From Pedococcus badiiscoriae (GTDB lineage Bacteria; Actinomycetota; Actinomycetes; Actinomycetales; Dermatophilaceae), in assembly GCF_013408925.1 (NCBI RefSeq), contig NZ_JACCAB010000001.1, positions 1,488,001 through 1,552,000 on the forward strand: DNA of 64,000 bases, given 5' to 3'. Below are positions 62,609 through 64,000 of the stretch, one piece after another (position 1 is the stretch's first letter; each line of letters begins with the position of its first letter). The position numbers and the translations under genes are program-made. Under the pieces are notes generated by a model, which did no database searches, had not been told where the DNA came from, and saw only the letters and a list, made by a program, of their open reading frames with translations.

Positions 62609-64000
62609 ATGCACCCGGTCAGGAAGACCAGCCCTGAGGGAGTCGAGTACCGCGACCTCAACGGGAACGGCCGCATGGACCCGTTCGAGGACCCTCGACG
62701 CAGCGTCGAGGAGCGGGTCGCCGACCTGCTCCCCCGACTGTCGCTGGAGGAGAAGGTCGGCCTGATGTTCCAGACCGTCATCGAGGCCGGTGCCGACGGC
62801 ACGGTCAAGGAGGCGCCGGGGGACATCAGCAAGTCGGGCACCTCCGAGGTGGTGCTCCGCAAGCACCTCACGCACTTCAACGTCCACGCCCTCGACGACG
62901 CCCGGATGGCCGCGCGCTGGCACAACGCGCTGCAGGCCATCGCCGAGCAGGCCCCGCACGGCATACCGGTCACGATCTCCACGGACCCGCGGCACGCCTT
63001 CATCGAGAACGCCGGCGCCTCGTTCGCCGCCAAGGCGTTCTCGCAGTGGCCCGAGTCCCTCGGGCTGGCTGCGCTGCGCGACGCCGCCCTCGTCCGCGAG
63101 TTCGGTGACATCGCCCGCCAGGAGTACTGCGCCGTCGGCATCCGTGCCGCGCTGCATCCAACCCTCGACCTCGCCACCGAGCCCCGGTGGGCGCGCCAGT
63201 CGGGCACGTTCGGCCAGGACCCAGACCTCGTGACCGAGCTGGCTGTCGCGTATCTGCAGGGTTTCCAACAGGATTCGCTCGGCGCCGGCAGCGTCGCCTG
63301 CACCAGCAAGCACTTCCCCGGCGGCGGGCCGCAGAAGGACGGGGAGGACGCGCACTTCCCCTACGGCCGCGAGCAGGTCTACCCCGGAGACCGGTTCGCC
63401 GACCACCTCAAGCCGTTCCCGCCGATCATCGCGGCCGGGACCGCGGCGATCATGCCGTACTACGGGATGCCCATCGCGCTCGACATCGACGGCGAGAAGA
63501 TCGAGGAGGTCGGGTTCGGCTTCAACAAGCAGATCATCACGGGGCTGCTGCGCGGCACCCTCGGCTACGACGGGGTCGTCGTCACCGACTGGGAGCTCGT
63601 CAACGACAACCACGTGGGCGACCAGGTGCTGCCGGCGCGGGCCTGGGGGGTCGAGCACCTCGACCCGGCGGCCCGGATGGAGCTGATCATCGAGGCCGGT
63701 GCGGACCAGTTCGGTGGCGAGGAGTGTGTCGAGCTCCTCCTCGAGCTCGTGGCGCAGGGCCGGGTCAGCGAGTCGCGCATCGACGAGTCGGTGCGACGGC
63801 TGCTCGCCGTGAAGTTCCGGCTCGGCCTGTTCGACGACCCGTTCGTCGACGAGGACGCCGCCGCGCAGACCGTGGGGCGCAAGGACTTTCGCGATGCCGG
63901 GTATGCCGCGCAGGCACGGTCGGTGACCGTCCTCCAGAACGGTGCGCACGGGCGCCCGCCGGTGCTCCCGCTCGCCCGGGACCAGCGGGTCTATGCCGAG
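62609..64000 (+). CDS. GH3 beta-glucosidase, 5' part (runs off the window)
   Basis: At least 464 residues. YRDLNGNGRMDPFEDPRR at the start, LSLEEKVGLMFQTVIEAG, KHFPGGGPQKDGEDAHFPYG and the nucleophile-type segment GVVVTDWELV are GH3 features. It has no signal peptide and is therefore cytoplasmic, acting on imported oligosaccharides. AGAGGA is 10 bases before ATG 62609. Pairing with a PF10091 glucanase suggests a sophorose-type (beta-1,2) substrate, an inference. The C-terminal domain is outside the window. Confidence 0.9.
   Translation, partial: MHPVRKTSPEGVEYRDLNGNGRMDPFEDPRRSVEERVADLLPRLSLEEKVGLMFQTVIEAGADGTVKEAPGDISKSGTSEVVLRKHLTHFNVHALDDARMAARWHNALQAIAEQAPHGIPVTISTDPRHAFIENAGASFAAKAFSQWPESLGLAALRDAALVREFGDIARQEYCAVGIRAALHPTLDLATEPRWARQSGTFGQDPDLVTELAVAYLQGFQQDSLGAGSVACTSKHFPGGGPQKDGEDAHFPYGREQVYPGDRFADHLKPFPPIIAAGTAAIMPYYGMPIALDIDGEKIEEVGFGFNKQIITGLLRGTLGYDGVVVTDWELVNDNHVGDQVLPARAWGVEHLDPAARMELIIEAGADQFGGEECVELLLELVAQGRVSESRIDESVRRLLAVKFRLGLFDDPFVDEDAAAQTVGRKDFRDAGYAAQARSVTVLQNGAHGRPPVLPLARDQRVYAE

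Noticed and set aside
60866..63949. Very long antisense open frame (over 1000 codons) opposite the glucanase and GH3 genes
   Set aside because: High-GC codon bias creates long mirror frames; its translation is His/Arg/Gly-rich with no family features, and the opposite strand has clear genes.

Overview
The window is chromosomal DNA of a high-GC actinobacterium. GC is roughly 70% by eye, and GTG starts and leaderless starts are common. The gene order matches the region just beside the actinobacterial replication origin, and the gene content fits a Micrococcales member, perhaps Intrasporangiaceae. The genus is an inference; the phylum is secure.

1-13.97 kb is the conserved origin-proximal block. 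It runs parA (3' end only)-parB, then on the other strand a Nudix hydrolase, a DUF6049 secreted protein, murJ, a membrane pseudokinase, sigM and its anti-sigma factor, trxB, trxA and cwlM, with pcnA divergent from the Nudix gene. Together these cover chromosome partitioning, lipid II export and its control, envelope-stress sigma control, thiol redox and tRNA CCA addition. An almost perfect 50-bp palindrome terminates pcnA and ino1 from both sides.

13.97-33.73 kb continues the conserved block: ino1-PadR (with a perfect AT-rich operator), ponA, a GT87-type membrane protein, rpsF-ssb-rpsR-rplI, a MATE transporter and dnaB. Accessory genes sit between rplI and dnaB: gamma-glutamyltransferase, a GH3 glucosidase-TetR unit with its own operator, a PIG-L deacetylase, an MFS carrier, an AlkD-like glycosylase and small conserved proteins. 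A cluster of DnaA-box-like nonamers precedes dnaB.

33.73-56.5 kb is accessory. A small stretch with TTA codons (DUF1990, membrane proteins, DUF6518) is followed by DUF429, a winged-helix protein, a serine-hydrolase lipoprotein, a flavin monooxygenase, DUF664, a RelA/SpoT-domain protein with an altered catalytic motif, VOC, GH13 glucosidase, a drug-type MFS, an amidohydrolase, a coiled-coil protein, DUF427, a UBP zinc finger and an LPG-synthase-like membrane protein. A csoR-copZ-copA copper operon and a dadA/PucR pair for D-amino-acid catabolism come next.

56.5-64 kb is a sugar-utilisation locus: LacI repressor with a classic operator, an ABC importer (binding protein and two permeases, no ATPase in view), a Tat-exported PF10091/GH144-like glucanase and a GH3 glucosidase cut by the window end. 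The enzyme pair suggests beta-1,2-glucan or related oligosaccharides.

Across the whole window the heptamer GTATGCC (or GGCATAC) recurs about 41 times on both strands, in genes and between them. This is several times more than base composition predicts, and no annotated feature explains it. No tRNA, rRNA, CRISPR array, insertion sequence or prophage gene was seen.
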